From Clostridia bacterium (GTDB lineage Bacteria; Bacillota; Clostridia; Christensenellales; Borkfalkiaceae), in assembly GCA_017621155.1 (NCBI GenBank), contig JAGATP010000012.1, positions 1 to 60,544 on the forward strand: a stretch of DNA of 60,544 nt. Direction: 5' to 3'. This document shows positions 26,613-35,364 of this stretch, piece by piece; the stretch's first letter is position 1, and each line of letters begins with the position of its first letter. A program made the position numbers and the translations under genes. Under the pieces are notes generated by a model. That model was not told the origin of the DNA and ran no database searches. It was given only the letters and a program-made list of their open reading frames with translations.

Positions 26613-29600
26613 ATGAAGATGAGCAATGAAAAGTTTCGCATCATAGTCGCACCGATTCTCGCAATCGTTCTGATTCTTGCAGTCGTGCTCTCGATGGCGG
26701 CAAACGTCTATTCCGCTGCGCTCGATATGGCGTTCGGCAAAGGCGAACGACACGTCGTGGACGTGGAAAACGTTTCGAAGGAAGCCCTCGAGTTCTATGA
26801 AGTGAAATTCCCCAACCCCACGGCAGGTACGCTTGCCAATGCCGATCCTCCGACGGCAATCGAAGAGCAGTCCAGAAACGATGCGGCAAAGACCGCGTTG
26901 AAGGTTGCCGAAGAGGGAATTACCCTCTTAAAGAACGACGGCGTGCTTCCTCTTTCGAGAAATGCAAAGGTGACGCCCTTCGGTTATCGTTACATCGAGC
27001 CGATTTGGGGAGGATCCGGCTCTGCCGCAACGAACATGAACTTTGACTACGTCGTCACGGCGGAAGAGGCGCTCGGCGCAAACTTCAGCGTGAATCAGAC
27101 GGTGGTCGATCGCATGAAGGCAGCCACTCCCATCGAGATGGCGGGCGATCTTTCCTCCGCTCCCTCTGTGGCGACCTGGAGCAATTCCGGCTCTACGAAT
27201 ATGTCGATCTTCGAGTACGATTCTTCCATCTATCAGGGAACGCAGGGCTCTTGCGCCGGTACGGTGGGCGTCGTCTTTGTCGGAAGGCTCGGCTTGGAGG
27301 GCAACGATTTATGGGCGCTTCCCTATGAGAACGGCGTGGCAAATCACAGTTTGCAGCTCACAAAGCCCGAGCGGGAGATGATTTCCTTCGCCAAGGAAAA
27401 CTGCGACAAAGTCGTCGTTGTCTGCAATTTCTCCAACATTATGGAAATTGCGGAACTAGAGAACGACAGCAAGATCGACGCTATCCTCTGGGTGGGCAAT
27501 CCCGGCGCAAAGGGCTTGCAGGCGCTTACCGAAATTCTGGTCGGCGACGTCAATCCCTCCGGCAGAACGGTGGACATCTGGATTGCCGATCAGACGAAAG
27601 ATCCCGGCTACGTCAACGTCCTCAACGGAACGTACGGAAACGAGGACATGGTTTCCAAGAACTATTACGAGTACGAAGAGGGGATCTATATGGGCTACCG
27701 CTATTACGAGATGGCGGCAGCGGAAGCGGCAAAGGGGAACTACAGCGGCTTTGATTACGATTCGCAGGTCGTCTATCCCTTCGGCTACGGACTTCACTAC
27801 GAAAACGACAAGGTGACGCAGAAGTTAAACTCCGTTCGCCTTTCGGGCGGCGAGCTTAAGGTTTCGGGTACGATTACCAACAATTCCTCGAGAATGGTCA
27901 AAGAGTCCGTTCAGCTCTACCTCGAAGCGCCCTATTACGTCGGCGGAAGCAAAATCGAAAAGGCTTCCAAAGTTCTTCTCGACTTCGGAAAGTATGCGGT
28001 AGATGCGGGCAAGAGCGAGAATTTCACCTTCTCCATTCCGCAGGAAGAGCTCGCTTCCTATGACGATCAATGCTATTATTCGGCAAAGGGAAGCTACGTC
28101 CTCGAAGAGGGAGACTATGTTTTGCACCTCGGCAAGAATTCCCATGAAGATTGGGGAAGCGAGACCTTTACGGTTTCCGATACCATCGCCTATACGGACG
28201 GAACGGTCAAAAACGGCGCGAAAGCGGTCGGCAAACGCCTTTCCGACGGCATCGTCGCGGAAAATCAGTTCGCGGACGTCAACCGCTATATCTCGGAAGG
28301 AAATATGACGGTCATGACGAGAAACAACTTTGCGGGCACGTTCCCCAAAGCTCCCGAACTCAACAAAATCGCACCTTCCTATATCGTTTCCTCCAACGCG
28401 GCTTACGATCATCTGAACGACCCCGTTTCGGGCGTCGCCAATTCGAATGCAACCCTTTACAAGTCCGAAAAACCCAAGTCCGGTCAGGACAACGGTCTTT
28501 CCTTAAGCTCCCTGAGGGGACTCGATTATGACGATCCCATGTGGGAAGAGCTCCTCGATCAGATTGACTTTACGGATACCGACACGATCAGCGCAGTCAT
28601 CACCTACGGGCTCTACATGACGCAGCCCATGGACGTCATCGGACTCGTCCGCACGGGCGACAACGACGGGCCTTTGGGACTCACCGCAACCTGGTCGGGC
28701 ACGCAGGGTCACGTCGTCGCATGTGCATGGAATTCCGCTCCCGTTACGGCGGCTACCTTCAATACCGATTTGATCTATGAGATGGGATACACCATCGGAC
28801 AGGAAGGGCTTACCAATGCCATTCAGGGCTGGTATGCTCCCGCCGTCAACCTGCACAGAAGCGCATTCGGCGGCAGAAACTTCGAGTATTACTCCGAAGA
28901 TCCCGTCATCTCCGGCAAGATTGCCGCCGCTATGGTCTCCGGAGCGCGTCAGAACGGACTCTTTGCGCACATCAAGCACTTTGCCCTCAACGAAATGGAT
29001 CATGCCCGCGGCAACGTTCAGGTGTATGCAACCGAGCAGTCCATGAGAGAAATGTATCTTCGCGGCTTTGAAATCGCCACCAAGACGGCGACCTGCACCG
29101 AACAGGTTTACGACGCCGAGACGGGCGGACAGAAGACTGTCACCATCAAGGCGGCAGGCGCTTATATGACTTCCATGACCTTCGTCGGCCCGAAATTTAC
29201 GGGTGCAAGCTATGAGCTTTTGACGACCGTCCTTCGCGACGAGTGGGGCTATCAGGGCTTCGTCATCACCGACTTTACGAGCGGCGCAAACAAGAGCAAG
29301 GATTGCGGCTACAAAGTGGGTAACGACCTCTGGATGGGTATGAGAACGACGCAGCTGAACGACCTGGATACTGCAACCGCGCAGTGGGCGGCGAGAAAGG
29401 CGATCAAGAACATCGCTTACACCGTCGTCAACAGCTCGGCGTATAACGGAATCGCTCCCGGCTCGTACGCTTATTACGATATGTCCCCTTGGATGATCGC
29501 CCTCATCGTCTTTGACGTCGTCGCAGGCGTCGTCGTTCTTGCGGGAGTAGCGCTCATTGTTTTGCGTACCTTGGACGAGAAAAAGCATCCCGACAAATAC

Positions 29601-29627
29601 GCAAAGGGGGAGTCGACGAATGATTAA
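26613..29627 (+). CDS. Membrane-anchored GH3-family glycoside hydrolase 1, swapped domain order
   Basis: A 1004-aa GH3-type protein. A membrane segment (residues about 7-31) is followed by the GH3 C-domain (about 90-390, starting EEGITLLKNDGVLPL), a fibronectin-like domain (about 405-510), then the GH3 TIM barrel (about 640-935). This is the reverse of the usual order. Barrel motifs: DNDGPLG, GRNFEYYSEDP, KHFALNE, and the nucleophile Asp887 in VITDFTS. A second membrane segment (about 960-985) ends with a charged tail. Both ends should be cytoplasmic and the catalytic part outside. AAAGGAG precedes the ATG. Substrate unknown; beta-glucosidase-like activity is inferred from family. It overlaps the next gene by 8 bases. 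Confidence 0.9.
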   Translation: MKMSNEKFRIIVAPILAIVLILAVVLSMAANVYSAALDMAFGKGERHVVDVENVSKEALEFYEVKFPNPTAGTLANADPPTAIEEQSRNDAAKTALKVAEEGITLLKNDGVLPLSRNAKVTPFGYRYIEPIWGGSGSAATNMNFDYVVTAEEALGANFSVNQTVVDRMKAATPIEMAGDLSSAPSVATWSNSGSTNMSIFEYDSSIYQGTQGSCAGTVGVVFVGRLGLEGNDLWALPYENGVANHSLQLTKPEREMISFAKENCDKVVVVCNFSNIMEIAELENDSKIDAILWVGNPGAKGLQALTEILVGDVNPSGRTVDIWIADQTKDPGYVNVLNGTYGNEDMVSKNYYEYEEGIYMGYRYYEMAAAEAAKGNYSGFDYDSQVVYPFGYGLHYENDKVTQKLNSVRLSGGELKVSGTITNNSSRMVKESVQLYLEAPYYVGGSKIEKASKVLLDFGKYAVDAGKSENFTFSIPQEELASYDDQCYYSAKGSYVLEEGDYVLHLGKNSHEDWGSETFTVSDTIAYTDGTVKNGAKAVGKRLSDGIVAENQFADVNRYISEGNMTVMTRNNFAGTFPKAPELNKIAPSYIVSSNAAYDHLNDPVSGVANSNATLYKSEKPKSGQDNGLSLSSLRGLDYDDPMWEELLDQIDFTDTDTISAVITYGLYMTQPMDVIGLVRTGDNDGPLGLTATWSGTQGHVVACAWNSAPVTAATFNTDLIYEMGYTIGQEGLTNAIQGWYAPAVNLHRSAFGGRNFEYYSEDPVISGKIAAAMVSGARQNGLFAHIKHFALNEMDHARGNVQVYATEQSMREMYLRGFEIATKTATCTEQVYDAETGGQKTVTIKAAGAYMTSMTFVGPKFTGASYELLTTVLRDEWGYQGFVITDFTSGANKSKDCGYKVGNDLWMGMRTTQLNDLDTATAQWAARKAIKNIAYTVVNSSAYNGIAPGSYAYYDMSPWMIALIVFDVVAGVVVLAGVALIVLRTLDEKKHPDKYAKGESTND

Positions 29628-30018
29628 AAACAACCTGAAAGGCATTCCCGCATTCCTCAACGCGATTGCTTTGGTGCTTGGAATCGTCGGCGTGATCTCC
29701 TATTTTCTGTCGGGAACGGACGCTTCCGGCATGACAGAGACGACGGTTTCCGCCATGGTTTACGTCCCGTTTCTCCTCGCCGTTCTGGCAAGCGCGGGTG
29801 CGCTTCTGACGGGAAACAGCATGGTGAAAATTCTGGCGTTTGCCTGCTATTTCCTCACTCTTGCAACCTTCATCATGACGCAGGCGGGTTACATCGTCAA
29901 CGTGTTTATGGGGATTGACGGCAATTCGTTCAGCTTTGCCTACATCCTCGCCGTGCTCGGCATTGTCTGCCCGATGGTGCTTTCCCTCGTGTCGCTGAAG
30001 CGTTTTCGCAAAAAATAA
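29620..30018 (+). CDS. Small 4-TM membrane protein coupled to GH3-1
   Basis: A 132-aa protein with four hydrophobic segments and a basic C-terminus (KRFRKK); no recognised family. The ATG at 29620 lies inside the GH3-1 gene, preceded by AAAGGGGGAG, and overlaps its last 8 bases. Similar-sized 4-TM proteins follow GH3-4 and GH3-5, so the pairing is recurrent. A role as membrane partner or stabiliser of the GH3 protein is inferred from position only. Confidence 0.8.
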   Translation: MIKNNLKGIPAFLNAIALVLGIVGVISYFLSGTDASGMTETTVSAMVYVPFLLAVLASAGALLTGNSMVKILAFACYFLTLATFIMTQAGYIVNVFMGIDGNSFSFAYILAVLGIVCPMVLSLVSLKRFRKK

Positions 30019-30035
30019 AACCAAATAACCCCGAG

Positions 30036-30064
30036 AAGGCGGAGCTGTGCGCTCCGCCTTTTTG
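30036..30064 (+). terminator. Terminator after GH3-1 unit
   Basis: AAGGCGGAGC (30036-30045) and GCTCCGCCTT (30051-30060) form a perfect 10-bp stem with a 5-base loop, then TTT. Confidence 0.9.
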
Positions 30065-30072
30065 CATGCCGT

Positions 30073-30140
30073 GCTATTTGCGCGATGGGAAAAGCGATTT
30101 GAGAATACCTCTTTCTTTTTGAAAAAATTTGTGTTAGGAT
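30073..30140 (+). promoter_or_regulatory. Promoter with 21-bp-period direct repeat (lipoprotein 1 / GH3-2)
   Basis: Half-sites GCTATTTGCG (30073-30082) and GCGATTTGAG (30094-30103) are 21 bp apart. The -35 position is weak (TTTCTT, 30112-30117), starting 18 bp after the second half-site. The -10 is TAGGAT (30135-30140) with 17-bp spacing. The poor -35 fits an activator-dependent promoter. Confidence 0.75.
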
Positions 30141-30184
30141 GAAAAAAGTAAGATTCATTACAAAAAATTGAAGGAGGAATGTAT

Positions 30185-31642
30185 ATGAAAAAGTTCAGAA
30201 AGTCAATGGTGCTCGCGCTTTCGATCGCCCTTGCTTCTTCTCTGGCTGCATTTTCGCTCACCGCTTGCGATCATACCACACCCGGTACGACGCAGCCCGG
30301 GAACGTGGACGATCCCTCGGCAAAACACTATACCGTGACGCTGGATGCAAACGGCGGTACTTTTGCGGACGGAACGACGGGCAAAAAGACGATTTCCGTT
30401 CAGGAAGGCAAGCCGATCGACTTTGAGACCAACGCCGTCAGCCTGGAAGGAAACGATCATCTCGGTTGGTACTACACGAGCGGGAAGCCCTGGCCGGGTG
30501 CGAGAGCGGTGACGGAAAACGTCACGCTGAAGGCAAAGTGGTCGGTGGCGGAAGAGGTCGTGACGTACGCGCTCGGCATCAGCTTCGCCGGAGAGGACGT
30601 CACCCTTACCTATGAAGGAGGAGTTTACCAATTCTTCTACACGGGTTCGATTTACGGCGGCTATACCAAGCGTCCCGCGCTGTATACCATCTATGAGGAA
30701 GCCCTTACGGAGGCGATGGACAAGGACGACAAGACCAAGAAAGTGCTCTATCGTGCAGAGTCCAACTATGAGGAGAGCACGGGCGGCGAGGTGTACGCGC
30801 TGTTCTACAACGACGGTGCAGTCGAGCTCTTCTACAAGTACATGTTCCAGGGTATATGGACGGATTACTCTATGATCATGGGCTATTGGACGTATGAAGG
30901 ATACGAGCCTCCCTTCACGGCACCCGAAGCGCCCGAAGCGGGACAGGGCAACGCCATGCACAAGGATTGGTACAATCCGTATGCGGAAGGGGAGAAGCCC
31001 GATAAGCCCGATAAACCCGATAATCCCGATAATCCCGATAATCCCGATAATCCCGACAATCCGGACGAGCCTGAGGTTTCACTCGTTCTCGGCGAAACCA
31101 TTTATACCGCGGCGGCAGTCAACAGCAAGACGATGACCATGGAGTTCCACGACAACAAGACGTTCTCCGTGCATTACGATCTTTCTTCGATGGGTTCTAC
31201 CGGCAGCTACGTGACGGCGAAGGGCGTATGGAGTTATAGCGAGGAAGAGGGACTCAAGGTAACGGGACTCACCGAGTATGCGGAAGCCAAGGAAGGCTGC
31301 GTCTACTCCGAAATTTCCGGCAATACCTACGAAATTAAGATTGCGGATCTCCTTGCGGCAATTCCCGAAGCGACGCCCGTCTATACGGCGCTTTCCACGA
31401 ACAGCAAGACAATGACCGCGCGCTTCGATTCCGACCATACCTACAGCATTTTGTACGACCTGTCTTCCATGGGTTCTACCGGCAGCTACGTGACGGCGAA
31501 AGGAACTTGGAACGAAAAGGACGGCGAGCTTATTCTCGACATCGGACTCGTCGAGGTCGAAAACGCAAAGGAGGGCTGCGTTTACTTCACGACGGGCGGC
31601 AATACCTACGAAGTGCAACTCTCCGAATTGATCGGCAAGTGA
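30185..31642 (+). CDS. Repeat-containing lipoprotein 1, function unknown
   Basis: A 485-aa secreted lipoprotein with a signal peptide and the lipobox LTAC. Next come an InlB B-repeat-like module (YTVTLDANGGTFADGTTG to LKAKW, about residues 50-115), a middle region, an Asp-Asn-Pro repeat linker (about 272-295), and two copies of an about 88-aa domain that share YDLSSMGSTGSYVTAKG. AGGAGG is 7 bases before the ATG at 30185; an ATG at 30179 is too close to it. No catalytic motif is visible, so adhesion or ligand binding is a guess. It ends 10 bases before the GH3-2 start and shares its transcript. Confidence 0.82.
   Translation: MKKFRKSMVLALSIALASSLAAFSLTACDHTTPGTTQPGNVDDPSAKHYTVTLDANGGTFADGTTGKKTISVQEGKPIDFETNAVSLEGNDHLGWYYTSGKPWPGARAVTENVTLKAKWSVAEEVVTYALGISFAGEDVTLTYEGGVYQFFYTGSIYGGYTKRPALYTIYEEALTEAMDKDDKTKKVLYRAESNYEESTGGEVYALFYNDGAVELFYKYMFQGIWTDYSMIMGYWTYEGYEPPFTAPEAPEAGQGNAMHKDWYNPYAEGEKPDKPDKPDNPDNPDNPDNPDNPDEPEVSLVLGETIYTAAAVNSKTMTMEFHDNKTFSVHYDLSSMGSTGSYVTAKGVWSYSEEEGLKVTGLTEYAEAKEGCVYSEISGNTYEIKIADLLAAIPEATPVYTALSTNSKTMTARFDSDHTYSILYDLSSMGSTGSYVTAKGTWNEKDGELILDIGLVEVENAKEGCVYFTTGGNTYEVQLSELIGK
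31001..31063 (+). repeat. Tandem 9-bp repeat coding an Asp-Asn-Pro linker
   Basis: Seven 9-bp units of the type gataatccc, four of them identical. They encode a rigid Pro-rich linker in lipoprotein 1. Length change by slippage would stay in frame. Confidence 0.85.
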
Positions 31643-31652
31643 GGTGAATGAC

Positions 31653-34559
31653 ATGAAACTTTTCAATCATAAATTATGGACGGCGCTGAGCGCAACCTTT
31701 ACCTCGGCGTTTGCGGTACTCTTTGCGGGTACGTTCGTCGCAAATTTCTTCTATACATCCATCAACGCCTTTTTCCAGTGCCCGACCTATAAGGTCGTCA
31801 AGGCGGAAGGCAACGAGAACACCAATTACTTCCCCGACGAATGGGCAGGCTACAACAATTGGTTCGAAGCATATGAGCAGGATCTTTGCGAGAGAACGGA
31901 GGCAGAAGGCGCAGTTCTCTTAAAGAACGAAAAGAACGCGCTCCCGCTTGCAAAGGGAAGCAAAGTCAGCTTATTTTCCCACTCTTCGGTAGACCTCGTC
32001 TATACGGGTACAGGCTCGGGCTCCGTGGATACTTCCACTGCGCCCAACCTTAGAAAGGCGTTTAACGACAGGGGACTTGAGGTCAACAACGACCTTTGGG
32101 CTTTCTACAATACGGGCGCGGGCAGCTCTTATAAGAGGAGCGTGCCTTCCCTCGATACTTGTACGGCAAAAGGCGAATATAAGATCAACGAAGTGCCTTG
32201 GTCTGTCTACACGAATGAGGTAAAGAACACCTTCAAACAGTACGGCGACGCCGCGATCTTCGTGCTTGCCCGTTCGGGCGGCGAAGGCGGCGACCTCGCG
32301 CGGACGACTGCCGTAGACGCAGGCACGAACGGAGATTACCTCGCTCTGAGCGCGGATGAAAGAGATGTGCTCACCCAGCTCAAGGCGCTCAAAGATGCGG
32401 GAACGATCAAAAAGATCATCGTTCTTCTGAACTCCTCCAATGCCGTCAACTGCGAATTTTTGGACGACGCGGCGTACGGAATCGACGCCTGCCTTTGGAT
32501 GGGCGGCCCCGGCGCTTACGGCACGAACGCGATTGCGGACATTCTCGTCGGCAACACCAATCCTTCGGGAAGACTCGCCGATACCTACCTCAATTCCAAC
32601 TTAAACGGCCCTTCCATTCAGAATTTCGGCGACTGCACGTATAAGAATGCGGCTGCGGTCGGACTCACCGATACGGACGACACGAACGCAACCAACGTCA
32701 ACTACGTCGTCTATCAGGAGGGCATCTACGTCGGCTATAAGTACTATGAAACGAGATACGAAGACGTCGTCATGGGTACGGCGAACGTCGGCAACTTCGA
32801 CTACGACAAGGAAGTCTATCGCACCTTCGGCTACGGCGGATCGTATACGACCTTCGATTACTCCGACTTTAAGGTAAAGGAAGAGGGCGATGCCTTTAAC
32901 GTCTCCGTGACCGTCACGAATACGGGGGACGTCAAGGGCAAGCATGCCGTTGAAATCTACATGCAGAAGCCTTACAGCGATTACGATAAGCAGAACGGCA
33001 TTGAAAAATCCGCCGTGGAGCTCGTCGGATTCGAAAAGACCGCAGAGCTTGCGCCCGGCGCAAAGCAGGCTGTTTCCATTTCCGTTCCCAAGGAGCTTAT
33101 GAAGAGCTACGACGCGAATGCGGCTAAGACGTACATTCTCGACGAGGGCGCTTACTACCTTACGGTCGGATCGGACGCACACCATGCAGTCAACAACATC
33201 CTCTCCGTCAAGGGCTATCAGGTAGACGGCGACAAGGAGCTTGCAAAGCAGGTTGCCGACGTGAAGGAAGTGGATACCAAAATCTATTCCAAGTCCCTCG
33301 TCACGGGCGAAGAGATCACCAACCGCTTCGACAACGTTGACATCAACAAATACGACGCGATTTCGGAAAAGGTAACTTACCTTTCGAGATCGGATTGGGC
33401 AGGCACTTATCCCACCGGCCCCATTCAGCTGACCGCAACCAAGGAGCTTGCAAAGGACGTCCTCGACGAATATGTGCCGCAGGAAGGCTATGAGATGCCG
33501 ACCTTCGGCAAATCGAACGGTTTGACGATGGCAATGCTCATGGGAAAGGAATATGAGGATCCCGCATGGGAAGATCTCCTCGATCAGATGAGCTTTGAGG
33601 ATATGGAGGGATTGGTCGTTTACGGATTCCACAACACGAAGGCGGTTGCTTCCATTTCCAAGCCCGCGACGATCGAAACGAACGGGCCTCAGGGAATCAC
33701 CAACTCCTTCTTCGGCGGCGGCTCTCCCGGTATGGCATATCCCGCGGAGACGGTCATGTGCGCAACCTGGAACAAGGAGATCATGACGGAAATCGGCGAC
33801 TGCATCGGACTTCAGGGTCTGAAATCGGGAACGCACGGCGTTTACGGCCCCGGCGCGAACATTCACAGAAACGCTTATTGCGGTCGTAACTACGAGTACT
33901 ATTCCGAAGACGCCTTCCTTTCCGGCAACATGATGGCGCCCGAAGTCAGGGCAATTCAGTCGCACGGCGTGTACGTCTTCATGAAGCACTATGCGCTCAA
34001 CGATCAGGAAACCCACCGCGGCGGCGTCATGACTTGGGCAAATGAGCAGACCATCCGCGAAACGTATCTCGCAGCCTTTGAATACGGCGTGCGCGACGGC
34101 GGCGGAAAGGGCTTCATGACCGTCATGAACAGAGTCGGCGCTCTTTGGGGCGGCGCGCACAAGGGCATGATTACCGACGTGCCCAGAGGCGAATGGGGCT
34201 TTGACGGATTCATCATCACCGACTATTCTTCGAGCTCCAATTATACCTCCGTCATCAACGGCATCGAGGCGGGCGTCTCCCTTTGGGACGGCTACACCTA
34301 CGGCGAAACGAATACGCCCAAGCTCAAGGATTTGTCCAACGATCCTTACGCTTGCCAGTTGTTGAGAACGGCAGTCAAGAGGATTCTTTACGTGCAGGTA
34401 AACAGCTCGGCAATGAACGGCATTTCCGCAAACGATAAGATCGTGTCCATCCTCACTTGGTGGCAGAGCCTTCTCATCGGACTCGACGTCGGCTTCGGCG
34501 TCCTCGCCGCAGGATCGATCACGATGGCAGTGCTTTCCAAAAAGAAGAAAGAAAGCTAA
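31653..34559 (+). CDS. Membrane-anchored GH3-family glycoside hydrolase 2, swapped domain order
   Basis: A 968-aa protein with the architecture of GH3-1: N-terminal membrane segment (about residues 8-35), GH3 C-domain (AEGAVLLKNEKNALPL), fibronectin-like domain, TIM barrel, and a C-terminal membrane segment (SLLIGLDVGFGVLAAGSITMAV) with a KKKKES tail. Barrel motifs: ETNGPQG, HRNAYCGRNYEYYSED, KHYALNDQE, nucleophile Asp857 in IITDYSS. The ATG at 31653 has GAGGTG 6 bases upstream; a GTG at 31644 is less likely. No small 4-TM gene follows; a terminator does. Confidence 0.9.
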   Translation: MKLFNHKLWTALSATFTSAFAVLFAGTFVANFFYTSINAFFQCPTYKVVKAEGNENTNYFPDEWAGYNNWFEAYEQDLCERTEAEGAVLLKNEKNALPLAKGSKVSLFSHSSVDLVYTGTGSGSVDTSTAPNLRKAFNDRGLEVNNDLWAFYNTGAGSSYKRSVPSLDTCTAKGEYKINEVPWSVYTNEVKNTFKQYGDAAIFVLARSGGEGGDLARTTAVDAGTNGDYLALSADERDVLTQLKALKDAGTIKKIIVLLNSSNAVNCEFLDDAAYGIDACLWMGGPGAYGTNAIADILVGNTNPSGRLADTYLNSNLNGPSIQNFGDCTYKNAAAVGLTDTDDTNATNVNYVVYQEGIYVGYKYYETRYEDVVMGTANVGNFDYDKEVYRTFGYGGSYTTFDYSDFKVKEEGDAFNVSVTVTNTGDVKGKHAVEIYMQKPYSDYDKQNGIEKSAVELVGFEKTAELAPGAKQAVSISVPKELMKSYDANAAKTYILDEGAYYLTVGSDAHHAVNNILSVKGYQVDGDKELAKQVADVKEVDTKIYSKSLVTGEEITNRFDNVDINKYDAISEKVTYLSRSDWAGTYPTGPIQLTATKELAKDVLDEYVPQEGYEMPTFGKSNGLTMAMLMGKEYEDPAWEDLLDQMSFEDMEGLVVYGFHNTKAVASISKPATIETNGPQGITNSFFGGGSPGMAYPAETVMCATWNKEIMTEIGDCIGLQGLKSGTHGVYGPGANIHRNAYCGRNYEYYSEDAFLSGNMMAPEVRAIQSHGVYVFMKHYALNDQETHRGGVMTWANEQTIRETYLAAFEYGVRDGGGKGFMTVMNRVGALWGGAHKGMITDVPRGEWGFDGFIITDYSSSSNYTSVINGIEAGVSLWDGYTYGETNTPKLKDLSNDPYACQLLRTAVKRILYVQVNSSAMNGISANDKIVSILTWWQSLLIGLDVGFGVLAAGSITMAVLSKKKKES

Positions 34560-34566
34560 AGAAAGG

Positions 34567-34595
34567 ATCTGCCCCGTTTTGGGGCAGATTTTTTT
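34567..34595 (+). terminator. Terminator after GH3-2
   Basis: ATCTGCCCC (34567-34575) and GGGGCAGAT (34581-34589) form a perfect stem with loop GTTTT, followed by six further T. Confidence 0.93.
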
Positions 34596-34605
34596 GGGGA
34601 AGAGA

Positions 34606-34634
34606 TTGACTTTTGACTCGTCCCGTGTTATGAT
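34606..34634 (+). promoter_or_regulatory. Promoter for two-component system 2
   Basis: TTGACT (34606-34611), 17-bp spacer, TATGAT (34629-34634). The 21-bp direct repeats found at other promoters here are absent: the space upstream is taken by the terminator. This regulator is therefore probably not controlled through that motif. Confidence 0.75.
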
Positions 34635-34653
34635 AAAACGAAAGGAGAAAGAG

Positions 34654-35364
34654 ATGAATTACGCGTTTGCCGTCGTCGACGATGAAAAGAAACAGACGGA
34701 AGTCGTCAAAACGATGCTTGAAAAATACTGTGCGGAAAACGCAATCGAAGCTTCCATCGCCGTTTTTTCATCGGGGACGGAGCTTTTGAAAAACTACGCG
34801 GCGGTATACGACGCGATCTTTCTCGACATCGAGATGGGAGCGGTAGACGGCATCGAGACGGCAAAAGCCATTCGTCGGAAGGACAATCAGACTGCGATTA
34901 TTTTTATCACGAGGCTTGCCCGCTTTGCAGTTAAGGGCTACGAGGTTTCCGCGCTCTACTTTCTCTTGAAGCCCTTGGAATATACTTCCTTTGCGAGCAG
35001 GATGAAAAAAATCGTCAAATACATCGATGGAAATCGAACGAATTATATCGTCCTTTCGATCGGCAACGGCTGCGTTAAAGTTTTAGAGGATAAAATTTAC
35101 TATATCGAAGCATACGGGCATTGTATCGTGTATCATACTGATCAAGGGGAGTTCACGCAGTGGGAACCGCTCAAGGCGGTGGAGAAAAAGCTGGGCAAAG
35201 GGAAATTTTTCTATTCGGATCGTTCGCACCTCGTGAATCTGCGGTATGTGACGGACACCTCCTCCGATAGCGTGACAGTCAATCAGACCCTGCTTCCCAT
35301 CAGCCGATACAAGAGGAAGTCTTTTTTGGAGGCGATTACCGTGTATTTGGGGGAGAAAGAATAA
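34654..35364 (+). CDS. LytTR response regulator 2
   Basis: A 236-aa receiver plus LytTR protein. The acidic pair is in VVDDE, the phosphoacceptor is Asp58 in FLDIEM, and the Lys is in LLKPLEY. The LytTR domain includes DKIYYIEAYGHCIVYHT and FFYSDRSHLVNLRYV. The ATG at 34654 has AAAGGAG upstream; in-frame codons from 34579 precede the promoter and cannot be used. It overlaps the kinase start by one base. Close relative of regulator 3. Confidence 0.93.
   Translation: MNYAFAVVDDEKKQTEVVKTMLEKYCAENAIEASIAVFSSGTELLKNYAAVYDAIFLDIEMGAVDGIETAKAIRRKDNQTAIIFITRLARFAVKGYEVSALYFLLKPLEYTSFASRMKKIVKYIDGNRTNYIVLSIGNGCVKVLEDKIYYIEAYGHCIVYHTDQGEFTQWEPLKAVEKKLGKGKFFYSDRSHLVNLRYVTDTSSDSVTVNQTLLPISRYKRKSFLEAITVYLGEKE

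Noticed and set aside
30996..31063. CRISPR-like short repeats
   Set aside because: Nine-base tandem units without spacers, inside a coding frame.
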